A stretch of 64,000 nucleotides of DNA. Source: Arvicola amphibius (taxonomy: Eukaryota; Chordata; Mammalia; Rodentia; Cricetidae). Positions 22,935-36,209 of the stretch are shown here, piece after piece; position 1 is the stretch's first letter, and every line of letters starts with the position of its first letter. The position numbers and the translations under genes are program-made. The notes beneath the pieces were generated by a model. The model did not search any database. It saw only the letters and a program-made list of their open reading frames with translations, and was not told the DNA's origin. Location of the stretch: assembly GCF_903992535.2 (NCBI RefSeq), contig NC_052054.1:14869397-14933396 (forward strand), written 5' to 3'.

Positions 22935-23561
22935 TATTTTTTTTGGATTATTTTTATTTTTATTTATTTATTTTTTAATATTTAAAAATTTCCATCTCCT
23001 TCCCTCCTCCTCCCCCCTCCCTCCCCTCCTCCTCCTCCTTCCCTCCCCTCCTTCTCCCCCCTTCCTTCCCCTCCCCTCCACCCATACCTCCCCTCCCTCC
23101 CTCTCAAGGCCAAGGAGCCATCAGGGTTCCCCACTCTATGCTAAGACAAGGGTCCTCCCAACTCCCCCCTGGTCCAGGAAGGTGATCGACCAAGCTGAGA
23201 AGGCTCCCACAGAGCCCGTCCATGCAGAAGAATCAGAGCCCAGAGCCATTGTCCTTTGCTTCTCAGTCAGCCCCCTGTTGGCCACATTCAGAGAGACGGG
23301 TTTGGTCGCATGATCCATCAGTCCCATTCCAACTGGAGTTGGTGATCTCCCTTTAGTTCTGTCCCACCGTCTCCATGAGTGAACGCACCCCTCTCGTTCC
23401 TGACTTTCTCCCTCATGTTCTCGCTCCTTCTGCTCCTCATCAGGACCTTGGGAGCTCAGTCCAGAGCTCCAATGTGGGGCTCAGTCACCTTCCCCATCTG
23501 TCGCCAGCTGGAGGTTCCCTCACGGTCCTGACTTTCTTTCTCATGTTCTCTCTCCTTCTGC
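22935..23561 (-). mobile_element. 5'-truncated L1 3' UTR, inverted relative to the copy at 58092
   Basis: On the plus strand it begins with a T-run, then a pyrimidine tract (22995-23105), then sequence complementary to 58340-58985. Examples are ccatcagggttccccactct and gatcgaccaagctgagaagg. The two copies are highly similar over more than 600 bp. Confidence 0.85.
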
Positions 23562-23632
23562 TTTCAAAGACACAATGTAAGGTTAGTGCTACAGCATCTC
23601 CTTCCATAGCCAAGGAAACTGAGACAGGACTG

Positions 23633-23705
23633 GCGGTGTGGTTCAGTGGTAGAGCACAGGCCTATCAAACACAAGGTCTCATGTTCAGTTCTCACTACTA
23701 AATGC
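23633..23705 (+). repeat. ID SINE
   Basis: tggttcagtggtagagcaca (A-box region) and gttcagttctcactac (B-box region) in correct spacing; tRNA-derived. Confidence 0.75.
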
Positions 23706-24289
23706 ACAATCGAAGCAGAGATGGAGAACAGGGGTTTGAACCTAATTACAAAGGCTTCAGGCCCACACTTAAATAACATATGGCATCTATAACAGGAAAC
23801 ACTGATGGGTGCAATTTGTGCAAACTTATAGACACTGTTAATCAGTAAAATAAGTGGTTTGTGTTCTGTGCTCTGTTTACAAATGGGTCTGGAAACTCCT
23901 GGAGGTCAGTGCTTCTGACGATCCAGTATAGATGCAATCATGATCGTACAATCACCGCAATTACCAGTCATAGCATTTCTTATTAGTGCTTCTAAATTAT
24001 GTCAAATCTGGTCTAGAAACATTTAAAAGTATATTTCCTCATTTTTTGCACTAATACTATCATCTACGCGCTTTGCATATGAATAGATCTTAGGTGTTGG
24101 GACTTGAAGTATATTAAGATGGGCTGTTTTTCCCAACTGTCATAGATGGGCTAGAGAGGGCCTGTCAACCTCAGCTCTCCCAGCCACACCTCCCATGATT
24201 TCCTTAAGGACACCGGATCATCAGTTCCAGCAGCTCCAAGGTGTGCAACGACAAAGGAAATCATTTAAAAAGCCAGAAGGGATAGGGGA

Positions 24290-25860
24290 TCACCTGCTGA
24301 TAAAGAATGGAGGAAGAAAACATCGGGGCAGTCCACAACGAAACATATAAAATATTCAAAGAAGTCTAGAATTCCAGGTCTACAGAAATTATCTTTTGAA
24401 TATGAAAGAAAAGCAATAAATAAAATTAAAAAGTCAATCAAGAAAAAACTGAGGGACTTTGTTACCAGGAAACTTGACCTATGGAAAATGTCGAAAAGAT
24501 TGTCCTTGGGGTCAGATGAAAGTGTGTTTAGAGGTCAGAGGTCTGCATCTTCGTAAACATTGAAGGGGTCAGACAGAGCAAATGTAAACTGGATGTTTAA
24601 AATTTCTAAAAAGATTCAAAGAAATAACTGTGCTTCAAACAAGAGTGAAGTTCTGGGTGATTGCAATGTCCAGAGAATGAAATGGCTGAGAGCAGTGTCC
24701 CGGGGACAGGAAAAAAGACACGGGTTCTATAATGCACCTATGCTACTTGTAAAATGGAATTATGCCACTTTAGCATGTAGCCCCAATTAGCTAAAAATGT
24801 ACCGCATAAATTTCAGCAGAGACACTGCAAAAGCATTTTATATGATTGATCCTCAAGGAGTAGAGAGGAAATAGAATTATATTAATGCTCGAATGCAACC
24901 AGGAAAGAACAAAAGGATGCATCTGGTTGAGGCCAAAATTATTCATCAGTAAGCCCTCTAAGTGTTAATGGTCTGGACGCTAATTAAAAGACAGAAACTG
25001 TCAAGTTGAAACTATGGGTTTGTACAGAACTTCCCTTGACTATCAAGAATCTGATATGTTAAAAGTAAAAGATTGTATAAAGAAATCCTATGCCAACCTG
25101 ACTAAAAGAAAGCTGTAGCCACCATATGATTCTGACCAAAACAGATTACAGAAGGTAGACATGGTGAAGAGTTAAGAGTAGATAATTACATAATAATATA
25201 AACATCAATTCCCCCAAATGATATACAAGAGCAATCGTGTATGCCGCTAGAAATAGTGCTTTAGAACTGAAAGGAAAAAGTCGAAGCCATGGTTTTGTTT
25301 AGAGACTTCTTTCCCCTGTCCATAATTTGCAGTTCAAACAAGCAGAAAATCAATGCTGATACAGTTGAACACTGTCAGCTAGCTAGATCTAATTGCTACT
25401 TTTAACAATAGAAAATACACATTTTCTCAAGCTTTCATAAAATACAAAATGAGCCACATTTTGAGCAAAACCACATTAAAAACAGACAAACAACAGCAAC
25501 AACAGAAACCATAGAAAGCACACTTTTCACACAAAAATGAGAATAAGTCAGAAATTGGTAGGTAAAAGACACTTGGAAAATTCTTACATATTTGGAGTTT
25601 AAACAGTGCACTTCTAGAGGGCATGTGGCTTGAAGATGAAGTTTCAAGGAAATTTTAAATATTTAAATCAAGTGAAAATAAAACTTAAAATGCATTAAGG
25701 TGAAGGATAAAGTCCTTAAAAGAAAATTTATACCAGTAAAATGTCTATATGAAATAAGAGGGAAAGTATATCTGTAACCTAAGATTTGAAACCTCAGGAA
25801 AAGACACTTTAAAAGTCTGGGCACCCCAAAGGAAGCAGAAGAAAAAAATGACAATTAAGC
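24290..25860 (+). mobile_element. Ancient L1 ORF2-derived sequence
   Basis: Degraded words typical of L1 ORF2: gactaaaagaaagctgtagc, then aaaacttaaaatgcattaag ... gaaaatttataccagtaaaa. Many stops in all frames. Assignment rests on word order and A-rich composition. Confidence 0.5.
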
Positions 25861-25864
25861 CTGC

Positions 25865-26630
25865 TTCCTGAGATGTGAACAGGGCCCAGAGCCTGTGGCC
25901 AAACAGGCCATAGTCCCCGGGACGGGAGGGAGTCTGATACTTTTATTCTGCTGCACGGATACAGTGTTCAAATGACTCCTAGTGACTTATTGCTGCGTGC
26001 ACAGATCTGTGCATCTCTCAGCCCTCACTGGAGAAGCTTCTGGCAATGGGAGCAGACTGCACAGAGACCCTTAGCTGAACTGTGAAGTGCTCATCCCTAA
26101 ATGGGACTTCCATGGCACCGCGCTCCCCGCGAGGCTCAGCGATTTACGTGGAACAGGGAGTGGAAAGCTTCGTAGAAGGCTGGGGAGTGGGGATAGAGAA
26201 TGAATTCAAGGGAACAGTGTTTTCTGGACACAACTAGAGAGTCGCACCTAGGAGCTCACAGAGATTGTGATGCCACACAAAACACCTGCACAACCTCAAA
26301 CCAAAGTCCCAACAAGGAGTAAGAGAGCAGACACGAGAACCCAGCACTAGCAGAGGAGCTATCGGCCTTGGGTAGCTGCTGGGAGAGGGAGAGTCAGCTC
26401 TCTGTAATGCTGTGAACCCTGGTAGGTCAACCACACGCCAGGGCAGGTCCCACTCCCATGAGTAGTTGGCCCACTGGATTGCGAGTAGGGAGAGAACTCA
26501 AGATTGGGCGGGTTGGTAGGTGAGGGTAGAGAGGGTGGACGTGGGAGACATGGTAATGAATATGATCAAAATATAGTGTATAAAATTCTCAATGAATTAA
26601 TAAAAATGTTATTAAAATAAAATTGAAAAC
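25865..26630 (+). mobile_element. L1 3' UTR and tail
   Basis: G-rich 3' UTR leading to gaatatgatcaaaatatagt ... attaataaaaatg, the usual rodent L1 terminus. It appears to split the older L1 on either side. Confidence 0.65.
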
Positions 26631-26639
26631 AAGAGTAAC

Positions 26640-27440
26640 AGAAGTCAGTTAAATATAAACTATGCCTTCATGAAGATAAGGTGATAAACTTCTATCCAAG
26701 ATAATTAAGAAAGAGGAAAGTCATAAATTACCAGTCATAAATATAAAAAGAGTTACCATTAGCAATCCCACGAACAATAAAAAGATAATGAAGGCATACT
26801 ATAACATCAATAATTAATACCTTTCCAAAGAAAAAACTTCCAGAACCACATGGTTTTAAGATGATTTCTACAGCACATTTAAGAAATAACAAACACAAAT
26901 TCTTTATTATATTTTTAATAAAAAACAGAAGCCATTAAGTCTCATCATAGGTACCAGGATAACAAAATCTAAAATACCGATATACTGCCAAGACTGAAGA
27001 GCTGTTGAAATTATCGTTTCTTGCTAATGGGAACACAGAGCTGTGGAGCTACTTTGAGAGACCACATGGCAGTTTCTTACGAGTCGAAGCACCATCTCAC
27101 CACGTGATGTAACAGATAGCTCTCTGAATCTCTCTAACTGCATTGAAAACATGCTAGTACAAAAGTCTGTGGGGAGATATTATGGCAATTACATTCTTAA
27201 TTGCCAGAGACTGGAAACAACTAAGATGTCCTTCACTGTATGTTTTTTTAAAGGTACATATAAAAGAACACTATTTTTTTTTTGCTTAACAATGAGTTAT
27301 TGAACCATGAAAAGATGAGACCAAAACTGGTGCATATGGCTAAGCACAAGTAGTGAGACTGAAATATTAATATACTGCATGGTAGTAACAATAGGCTATT
27401 CCCGAACAGACACTACCAGAATGATCTAGAAAAAAAAACA
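26640..27440 (+). mobile_element. Ancient L1 ORF2-derived sequence (continuation)
   Basis: Includes aacttccagaaccacatggt and gactggaaacaactaagatg (L1 ORF2 3' region), plus tgaaccatgaaaagatgaga. Frames closed. Confidence 0.5.
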
Positions 27441-27444
27441 GGGC

Positions 27445-28195
27445 TTGCCAAGAGTCTACAGGATCTGACAGGCAAAGGAAACACGGGATATTCTGTAGAT
27501 GAGAGAAAATAATTATTTATAAATATATAAAGGACTATATAAATTAGTTAATAGATTGCAGCATATCCTTCTAAGTAGTATATTATTCAATCCATTTTTG
27601 TGTAAATGGAACCATAACTTCCTGGCTTGAGAGTGAACTTCCACATTAGCCTCTTTCAAAGAGCCAGTACAGAAGAAGAAAACAGCAGCCAGATGGTGAA
27701 GGTAAGCATCCACAGAGCCAGGCCATGTTGGCACAACTTCTTCATGCAGTGTAATAAGAACCATGCTCAATTCCTCCCAAATATACTGACCTCACTCCAG
27801 CCACATGAGAAACATCACACACATCCACATGGTGAGAACATTCTATGAATATATGGCCCACACCTGCCAAATCTTCCCTCGTTATCAAAACATTGACAAA
27901 ATTAAGGAATATTTAAGGAGGTGTCCAGTGTTTGATATGAGGGCAGTATTTGGCAGGTGTCAGCTGTACCACATCTGATGACATAAACAGAAATGTGACA
28001 CTATAAAGGATGACTTTAACAAGTAAAATATTACAGGATTTGTTCATCAATTGTGAGGTACATACTGTGCAGTATAATATGCTAATTATGAAGGGATGTC
28101 TGCTGGACATGAGAATTCCCTCAGCTTCTATACTGGTTACAATTCTCATCACTCACTAAATACCTGACAAAAAGTAAATTAAAGGAGGAAATGCT
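27445..28195. other. Unassigned intronic sequence
   Basis: AT-rich, no repeat family or coding signal recognised. Confidence 0.5.
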
Positions 28196-28199
28196 TGTT

Positions 28200-28558
28200 T
28201 ATTGTATACTGTGTACATGTGAATGCATACATGTGATATGTATGTACCTCTATGTGTGTGTTTGTGTGTGTGTGTAGTGTCTGTGTCTGTGTCCATGTGT
28301 CTGTGTATGTATGTGGTAGAGGCCAAGGTCAATACCCGCGGTCTTTCTTAGTCACTGCTAGCTTGTCTCTCTGAACCCAGAGTTGATGAATTGCCTAGAC
28401 TTCCTGGTCAACCCATGTGTTTCTACACCCACACCCCAGTGCCGTGGTTACAGAGGTACCTCACCACCCTCAGCTTTTACATGGGTGCTGGAGATCCAAA
28501 TTCAAGTCTTCCTGCTTGGGCAGCAGACACTTGACTAACTGAGCCATTGTTGGAGCCC
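28200..28558 (+). repeat. Dispersed SINE-like rodent repeat
   Basis: TG-rich start, then gtagaggccaaggtcaatac, gggtgctggagatccaaatt and ctaactgagccattg. Same family as 11740. Confidence 0.55.
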
Positions 28559-28559
28559 T

Positions 28560-29230
28560 GAAGAAAGCTGATTTACAATTCAGAGACAAGCAGTTGGAAA
28601 GGAAGGCCCAGCAAAGGGCTGGCTTGATGACAGTGCCAACCCGGAAGCAGATAAAGGAGAGAGTCCATGCTAAACTGCCTCTCCTTTCCTCTTCTGACTG
28701 AGTCTGAGACCCCGCACGTGAGGTGGATGACCCTGAGGGTGGGTCCCCCCACAGCTAAACATCTCTGGAGATGCCATCCTAGGCACACTAAGAGATGTGC
28801 TTCAACAAGGCCCTAGGTATTTCTTATGGCAATTACGAATTGAATTAATCATCACACCATCTTTGAAAATTCCTAACTAATCCTAAACAAAGTTCTGAAA
28901 TTAGTCAAGGGCTGGATCACTTGCATAATATTAAAGTTGGCTTTCTGCTGCCTCTTCATGCTAAGAATGACCACTTTCTGATATTTGCACCATTTGAAGG
29001 GCAGCTAAGTCATCTTACTTGACAGCTGAATCAAAATGTAGTTTCATAATAATGATTGCAGTATAGAAGTAGAAGACTGACATGCTGGTCTTGATGAAAA
29101 ATAAAGCCACCAAACGCCTAGAAGTCAAAACTATAAGAGTCTATCTCTGTTACTAAAAAGCATTACACTCCAGTATTCAGACTCAGGGTCAGTAATTGTG
29201 CACACAAACTCAAACCATGCAGCTTGTCTG
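28560..29230. other. Unassigned intronic sequence
   Basis: Possible unnamed rodent repeat near 28570-28800; remainder unique-looking. Confidence 0.45.
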
Positions 29231-29237
29231 TTTCCTA

Positions 29238-29456
29238 AAGTGTGCGTGCATGCATTGCATACATACGTGCATGTGTGTATGTCCATAGTATATGTGTGTG
29301 GAGATGTGCTTATGTGTATATGTATGTAATATGCATATGCACACAGGTATGTGTGTCTATGACTGTATGTGTGTGGGGCGGGCTTACATGTGTATGCATG
29401 TGCATGTGTACATTCATGTGTGTGTATATGCATGTATATATGTGTTTGTGTGAATG
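29238..29456. repeat. Degenerate TG/CATG/TATG tract
   Basis: About 220 bp of TGTG, CATG and TATG words, similar in kind to 10880-11144. Confidence 0.9.
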
Positions 29457-30257
29457 TGCCTAGTTATTCTTTCTCCATTGAATGCTCTTGTTCTGCCTGC
29501 GTACCTCCTCCTCATCTGCTTGAGTCCAGACAAATGTCTTTCCCTCCAGGACATCTTCTCAGGACTAATCAGTCAACCAATAGCACACAGTGCCTCTCCT
29601 GCTTGTCGAAATTAAAATTAAAACATCACCTTACAGGTTAATGTTTTTGATTATGGAGCTCAAGTCGTGTTCGATGGGGGAAGGGATACCACGCTGTAAG
29701 CTTGCTTATAAAATCTAACCCAGTTCTGTCCCAGGCCTCGTTAGCCGTCAGACTGTGATTATAACAATTTCCAGAGCTAATACTCTCAGAAAGTTCTAGA
29801 CCATGACAATCACTGCTGCAATCATATTCATTCCCGGATGATAGATTACATAATCCCCCCAATTCTAGCCTATTCGCACTAATTTTCCCCCAGTGGGAAA
29901 GGAAAAGGAGTGAGAACCATTACTGTGTTCCAAAAGTGTAGCTTCCATTTTCTTCCTTCACACAATTTTAAATAAAAAAAAAACTACTCCAGTTAAAAAG
30001 TAAAATAATCGCAACCAATGACCACAGAGAGTTCAGTTCCAGATGCCAGGTGTGCAGACAACATCTGCATCCCCACCATCGTTTTTGACCCAAATCTCTG
30101 TTAGGCTGCCAGGGGTAGCTATCAGTTCAATACTCACACAGCACTGGGCATAACTGACAATCATAATAAAAAAAAGCATAATAGATCTCATATATTAAAT
30201 TGTATCAGAGGCATTGTCAGTTACTGATAATTTTCTTTAGCACGTCTCAAAGCAGAC

Positions 30258-30835
30258 TGTGGTGGTTTAAGAGAAATGTCCTTATAGGCTCTGGTATTTG
30301 AACCCTTGGTCCCCAGCTTGTGGTACTGTTTGAGGAAGTTTAAGAAGTGCAGCCTTGCTGGAGGAAGAGACTTCATTGTGTGGGGAGGGGGACTTTGAGA
30401 GCTCAAAGCAGTGTTCTCAATGTTCCTGATGCTGTGACCCTGTAATCCAGTTCCTCATGCTCTGCTGACCCCCAACCTTAAAATTATTTTGTTGTGTACT
30501 TCATAACTGTAATCTTTTTACTTTCTTGAATAGTAATGTAAATATCTGATATGCAGGATAGCTTATATGATATCCAAAGGGTCATGAGACCCACAGGTTG
30601 AGAACCACGGCCTTAAAACCTTGCACCATTTCCAGTTTGCTCTCTGCTTCTTGGCCTGCATTTGAAGATGGGAACAAACATTCAGCTTCCTGCTCCAGCT
30701 TCCAGCCCTGCCTGATGCTATGCCTCCCCACCATGATGGGATTTGATGCCTTGCAACCCTAAGCCCAACACACACCCTTCCTTCTCTAACTTGTCTGAGT
30801 CGTGGTGTTTTATCTCAGAAACTGAAAAGCAACGA
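30258..30835 (+). mobile_element. ORR1-like MaLR LTR, interrupted by a hAT element
   Basis: Starts tgtggtggtttaagagaaat, then tttgaacccttggtccccag and gccttgctggaggaagagac. After the interruption it continues with atttgaagatgggaac and the atgatgggatttgatgcctt region. Word order fits ORR1-type MaLR LTRs. Confidence 0.65.
30409..30610 (+). mobile_element. hAT-Charlie non-autonomous element (URR1-like)
   Basis: About 200 bp with terminal inverted repeats: left cagtgttctcaatgttcc, right ggttgagaaccacgg. The interior has cataactgtaatctttttac and aatgtaaatatctgatatgc, as in the rodent URR1 family. Possible decayed 8-bp TSD gctcaaag / ccttaaaa (5 of 8 match). Confidence 0.75.
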
Positions 30836-30839
30836 CCTC

Positions 30840-33830
30840 ACAAGTTTGTCCAATGAAGCACCTTGCTTTATGAAGTCAAAGGTGGGAATTTCAGATAGTC
30901 TTTCCGAGCTGACTTCTTTGGTCGAGTAGTAGCACTACAGCCTAAATCGTCTGGGATCTAATTTGTGATCTATTTCTGCCCTTCCTCATCACCAAACTTG
31001 GTTCTCATTTATCTAAGTTTACCGTAAGACCGTTAATAGTGAGGGAGAGGTTGTGTATATGAATGAACAAGACTGGATTGATTCACAAATTCAATTTTCT
31101 TTCAAATTAATCAATCACCAACTCTCCCACCGGGCTCCTATCCCAACCATGAAAATAACCTCACCTGCTCTAAGAGCCCGTTAGCAGCAATTAACTCTGT
31201 CTTTACCCAGCCCGGAAGTCTGTCTCGCACTTCTAGTAAGCAGCACGTTATGCATTGACCACAAGTTCCACAGCGTCATCTGCCACGGCCCAAATTAAAA
31301 TTCACTGGCTAGTTGTCTGAACACAGGGCCTTCTGGAGTGAGTAGCCACGGTGAACCAACTGTGCTTGAGTTTGCGTGGGGCTGTATGGGAAATGGTTCC
31401 TCCAGGGACTGAGGGAGATTAATTCTCCCCCTGTCCTCTAACCCTAAGATTCCATCAGGTTTGCTCAGAGTCTCCCATTTGCAGGAGGAAAATCAGAGCG
31501 GTTGGTTTTCACATCCCCCAGCCCAAACTGAGTTCTTCTTATTCAAAGCCCTCAGCTAACTAGCTTTCTGCTTGCTATGGCAATAAGAACTTGCCAATGA
31601 GAGACAGGAACAGCTGCCGCTGTGTGGCTAGAGAGAAGTAATTAGCACACTGCCTGGCCATGCCTGCCCCACTACTGGGCATGCTTCACAAATTCACAAG
31701 AGCCCTGTTCTGCCCTGGAGACAGCCAAGGGCCTAACTGAAAACACTTGACACGCACACCGCATGATCCCATGGAGACTTTTCTCTGCAGTTACCATGTC
31801 TTTGTGATTGCAATCAGAAACAACCATATGTATACACAGATACAACTTTAAAAACTTAAATCGTCTACCAAGCCAGCACATGGGAGCCTACACCTCTCTC
31901 TTTTAACCAGCTCGCACTGGGAATGTATGAGTTCATTTGATAACGTTTACTCCAAATGGATCTAAAGAAAGAATTACGTCATCCCTGTCCTGACTGATCA
32001 CTCCCGTGGTCCGTTGTGGAAGCTGAAGCTACCAAAGATGGAGTCCCCATGCAACAATAAAATGCTTCTGCATTTTCCCAGAGGTCCAGGCAGAGAACAT
32101 AGACAGGCTAAATTCATTATAAGTTTCTATACCTTGGTATTTGTCCTACATTAGGGTGCATTATCCCAATGATGAACCCCGAGCAGTAAGACTAAACAAG
32201 TAACTAGCAACAAACAGATGCGCCTAGCTTTCTGTGACACTCCATCTCCACTCGAAAGCACAGTGTCTGCTCTTAAAACCCCTGTGTATCCCATTTTAAT
32301 GAAAATTCTGCTAGTAAAACCTTGTTTCCAGAGGAGCTGTGACATGCTGTTCTATGAGGATCTGATTTATTAACAAAATTTATGGAGTGAGGAGAAAAGC
32401 AATCCACGGCCTTCTTGCCTGGCTTCAATTCCCTGTACTATCTCAGCAATGAGCCTCCCACTGGCAGGCATTCTGCAGCCAAAAGGAATAAATAAGACAC
32501 CCAGGTTCAGCCTGTGAAGTTCTCTCTCTCTCTCTCTTCTCCCGTTCCCTAACAGTTCGACGACTCAGATGTGCCATTTCTCCTTCTGTAACTTGGAAAA
32601 GAAACAGTTGGTCTCTCCCAATGCCCAATGTGTCTCATTTGCCTCATGCTGCTGAGGGAAGCGTTAGATACACAAAAAGTCCCTGTTGTCTTTAATTTGG
32701 TCATGGATGAATGTTCCCAGCCTCCTCTGAGTCCCCAACCACTCAATGACATTCCCACAGTCAAGAAGTCCCTGTCTGTGGGCCATCCCCACACAGCAGT
32801 CCCATCCTGGACCCCAATTTACCACAGCTGATGGTTTCGTGGGTGAAGTGGGTGCATGTCTAGCTCCTGAGGCTTACCAATGCATCTTCCGCTGAGTAAA
32901 TTCTCACTTAGGAACTCCTGCACTTCAAACATACTTGCATGCTCTACAGTCCCGAAGCACATAAGCCTCTCGATGAACAGTAGTTAAGTGGCAGATATAT
33001 TTCATCGTGATATTCGCTGAAATCATCAGCGTTAACAAGAAGAGCCTCCTAAAATATTGATCTGACAAATACAAGCAGCACTAGAGGATGTGGAAACAGT
33101 GAGAACTACTGAGTCAAAGAGTCTAGGAAGTTCTGCTATAATTTTAAGGGTGGTGTCATCAAAAGCAAACATCTCCCTTTTAACACTGACATCATCAGAA
33201 GCAAGGCGTTTTCAACATGCTTATTTCCAAAGGAATAACCTTCTGGCTCAAGCAAAGACTCTCATTGAAAAGTGTCAAAAATAGGGAACATTTCTCTGTA
33301 TAATCAATAGCTAGTGTGTGCCTTCCTAAGTAATGATCCACATATCTCTGAATTAACCCAGCCCGTACCATCCAAAGACTAGATCCAATGAGAACAGGGG
33401 CCCTGTCCTAGGGACCAGCCTCTCCTCCATAGAATCCCCATATTCCCTTTCTCGGCTCTACTCCAGCCTGAACAATCCTCATCCAATCCAAACAAAATAG
33501 CAGATGTATCATACTGCAATTTATTTCTGAATATCAAATATCCCACACAATCTGATTTGAAGCCCATAATTCATTCTTAAGGTTCTCACACACTTTTCGG
33601 AAGAGTTAGTGTATCTTGATGGAGGCAAGCAACATTCACATCTTTGCTTGCTCTGCAAATAACAAGAATCCTTTGCTGACGATTGCTAGTGCAGAAAACG
33701 ATATTTAAAAGATCTTAAAGGAGCTTGTTTATCAAACACCAAATGATAAATACCACACTGCTGCCAAATATTATCCTCTGATAGTAAGATCCTTAGCAAG
33801 CAGACATAGTGCCACCGTCATACAGAACAC
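30840..33830. other. Unassigned, repeat-poor intronic sequence
   Basis: About 3 kb without recognisable SINE, LTR or L1. A short (TC)n lies at 32520-32538. No coding signal seen. Confidence 0.55.
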
Positions 33831-33834
33831 AGAG

Positions 33835-34003
33835 AAGAGGGACAGGATGGAGGGTGGAGAGTGGAGGATAGAAGATGGGGATGGGGGATGAAGGACGGGG
33901 TACAGAAGACAGAGGATGAGGGTTGGAGGATGGAGAATGGGGGTGGAGGATGGGAGATGGGAATGGGGGATGAAGAATGGAGGATGGGGCAGGGGAGAGA
34001 ATG
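33835..34003. repeat. G-rich GGATGG/GGAGAATGG minisatellite
   Basis: Irregular array of ggatgggg, ggagaatggg and gatgaagaat words. It is G-rich on the plus strand and C-rich in the ESR1 transcript. It opens minus-strand frames rich in Pro/Ser/His that are not genes. Confidence 0.9.
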
Positions 34004-34096
34004 AACTTTGAATAAAATGCAAAAGTTAATATCCATAAGAGTTGGGAGTGCAGAAGAAATGCAAATTAGCCAGAAGAGCCTTAAATTTAATAAGAT

Positions 34097-34300
34097 GGGC
34101 CAGAGAAATGGCTCAACAGATAAAGGTGCCTGCCACCAAACCCAACAGCTTGTGTTCAGGTTTCAATACCCAAGAACCACAAGGTGGAAAGAGAAAACAA
34201 CCCTGCTAAACCTACACACAACACACACACACACACACACACACAGACAGACACACACCATGGCACACAGGCACCTACCAAAAAAAAAAAAAAGAAGGAA
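34097..34300 (+). repeat. B3-type SINE with (CA)n and A tail
   Basis: gggccagagaaatggctcaa head, ccaagaaccacaaggtggaa body, CA array at 34214-34258, then an A-rich tail. Confidence 0.8.
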
Positions 34301-34304
34301 GGTA

Positions 34305-35210
34305 GTTAAGAAGGAAAAAGAAAGAAAATGTAATACAAATAGGTAAATAAACTAGGTAAAATGCATTCTCACCTTTAAAAACTCTATTCAAGAGGCAGTG
34401 CAATGTTTAGGAAAGTCAGCGAGATGGTTCACAGTCCAATCAAAAGAAAAGCATATCAGAGAAAGACACATTTCATCATTTGACTCCTTGACGTCCTAAC
34501 ACCTTATGAAGTTACTAAGAGGTTCCCAGTTGTGGTTTTACTGTACCTGCACACGTTTCTAAAAGCCATGCATCTTGCCCACGTTAGTACAAACTGGTAG
34601 TTAAGATAAAAAAATAAGAATCAGAATGAAGATTGTAACCCTACATGGGGAGGTAGAGGAGCAAGGTTCAATTATTGCTGTGACTTCAAAACTACCCTAG
34701 ACTTTGTTCATTGCTCACAAAATTATAGGCTAATTAGTTCATGCTCCAAAAGTATCTGTGGGTGAAAATTTTAATAAGCAGATTCCTAACGTTCCTGGTA
34801 CTGAAACAGCTTCCTCTGGGGGCTTATTTCCCTTACACAGGGCGCCATAATCCTGTCTCAGTGAAGCATATCCTCAGACATAACCCCCTTTATCTAATCT
34901 CTTGGTACTGAGAAGGGGTGCATGGGACACCTTTTCCAGGCTTCTGTGTTTTGGATACAGTTCTAACACATGAAGCACATTTTATTAAAGTTGTATTCCA
35001 TAATCTGAACACACCTTACACACCTTGGTAGGCTTTCATCAAGAAGAAACAGCCATTATAGTTCCCCTTTGACTTTTTAGGTGCAGAAACAGGAACACCT
35101 CAATGTCTAGGACCCCAATTCTACCCTTCCAGAAAGGCTTTTGTGAGCCTGATGCCAGAGAAAATAGCCTAAAGGTTCAACTTCAAAAAGTACAGGAAAT
35201 CTTGCAGCAG
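34305..35210. other. Unassigned intronic sequence
   Basis: No recognised repeat or coding signal. Confidence 0.55.
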
Positions 35211-35216
35211 CCAGGT

Positions 35217-35425
35217 TCATCGGCACACAGTGGATAAAGGTCTAATGATCTGGTTCAAGTGCCACAACCAACATGGTGGAAGGAGAGAAGGAACTCTGAC
35301 CTCCATATGCCATGCCATGGCAGTGCTTATGTGCACACATGCAGTTGGGCACATGTAAACACACACACACATGCACGCTTGCATGCGTGCATGCATACAT
35401 ACAAAATGTAAAAAAAAAAACTTAA
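35217..35425 (+). repeat. B3-type SINE
   Basis: ggataaaggtctaatgatct, caaccaacatggtggaagga and a CA/CATG-rich plus A tail. Confidence 0.7.
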
Positions 35426-35749
35426 AAGAAATCATCAAAAACAGAAAAAATCACTCAAATCAGATGACAGACTTGCTTTAAAACTACACTGGAGATATCT
35501 TTAAAGCCAGGAAGAAGCGCTGAGTTTTGGTGAGATGGAATGACCACACCAGACTCTATAGATGCTGTGCTGACGTCTGAGTTGGCAGCTAAAGTTAGTG
35601 CAGCCTTTGAGCGGTGCATTTATCAGCGATGACTGATGTGAGTGATCCATTCTTGAACAGGTTACAATGAGCAGACCTCCATGTACCACAAATTCGGCGG
35701 GCATCACTCTGGGATGAAGAATTACTATTATAGAGTGTGTTATCATGCT

Positions 35750-35985
35750 GTGTGCTATGGAGGGGTTTTATACATGACCCCAGGGAAACATCCAGGAGCT
35801 TAGGTACCATTTTAGAAATGGAAGACTGGGTGTCTCTTGGGGGTTGTCCTTGGTTCAGGTCTTGTTCAGCCAGCCATGTTGAGGAGACATCACAGGGCAT
35901 ACATGGGAGGAATTGGAAGGGACAAAAGAGGATGGGAGGGAATGATATAAGTATATCTTGATTTCAAAAAAGGTTTTATAAATCT
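35750..35985 (+). mobile_element. L1 3' UTR terminus
   Basis: Ends gggagggaatgatataagta then tatcttgatttcaaaaaagg, the usual rodent L1 3' end. Upstream limit uncertain. Confidence 0.6.
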
Positions 35986-36114
35986 GTGCTTTTCACGATT
36001 CTATCAAATCAACATTCAGAGAATTATGCTATTGGAAAACTTCAGAGTTATTGAGGAATGTGTTATGGATGGAAATAAATGAGATAAAGGAACAAATATA
36101 GCTAAAAAAAGGCA

Positions 36115-36206
36115 AGAAGGAAGGAAGGAACGAAGGAAGGAGGAGGAAGGAAGGAAGGAAGGAAGGAAGGAAGGAAGGAAAGAAGGGAGGAAGGAAGGAA
36201 GGAAGA
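36115..36206. repeat. (GGAA)n microsatellite
   Basis: About 90 bp of aagg units with small interruptions. Confidence 0.97.
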
Positions 36207-36209
36207 CAA

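Noticed and set aside
24532..24550. Direct AGGTCA-like half-sites as a nuclear receptor element
   Set aside because: The second half-site is imperfect (AGGTCT) and such hexamers are expected by chance; no full palindromic estrogen response element was found by eye.
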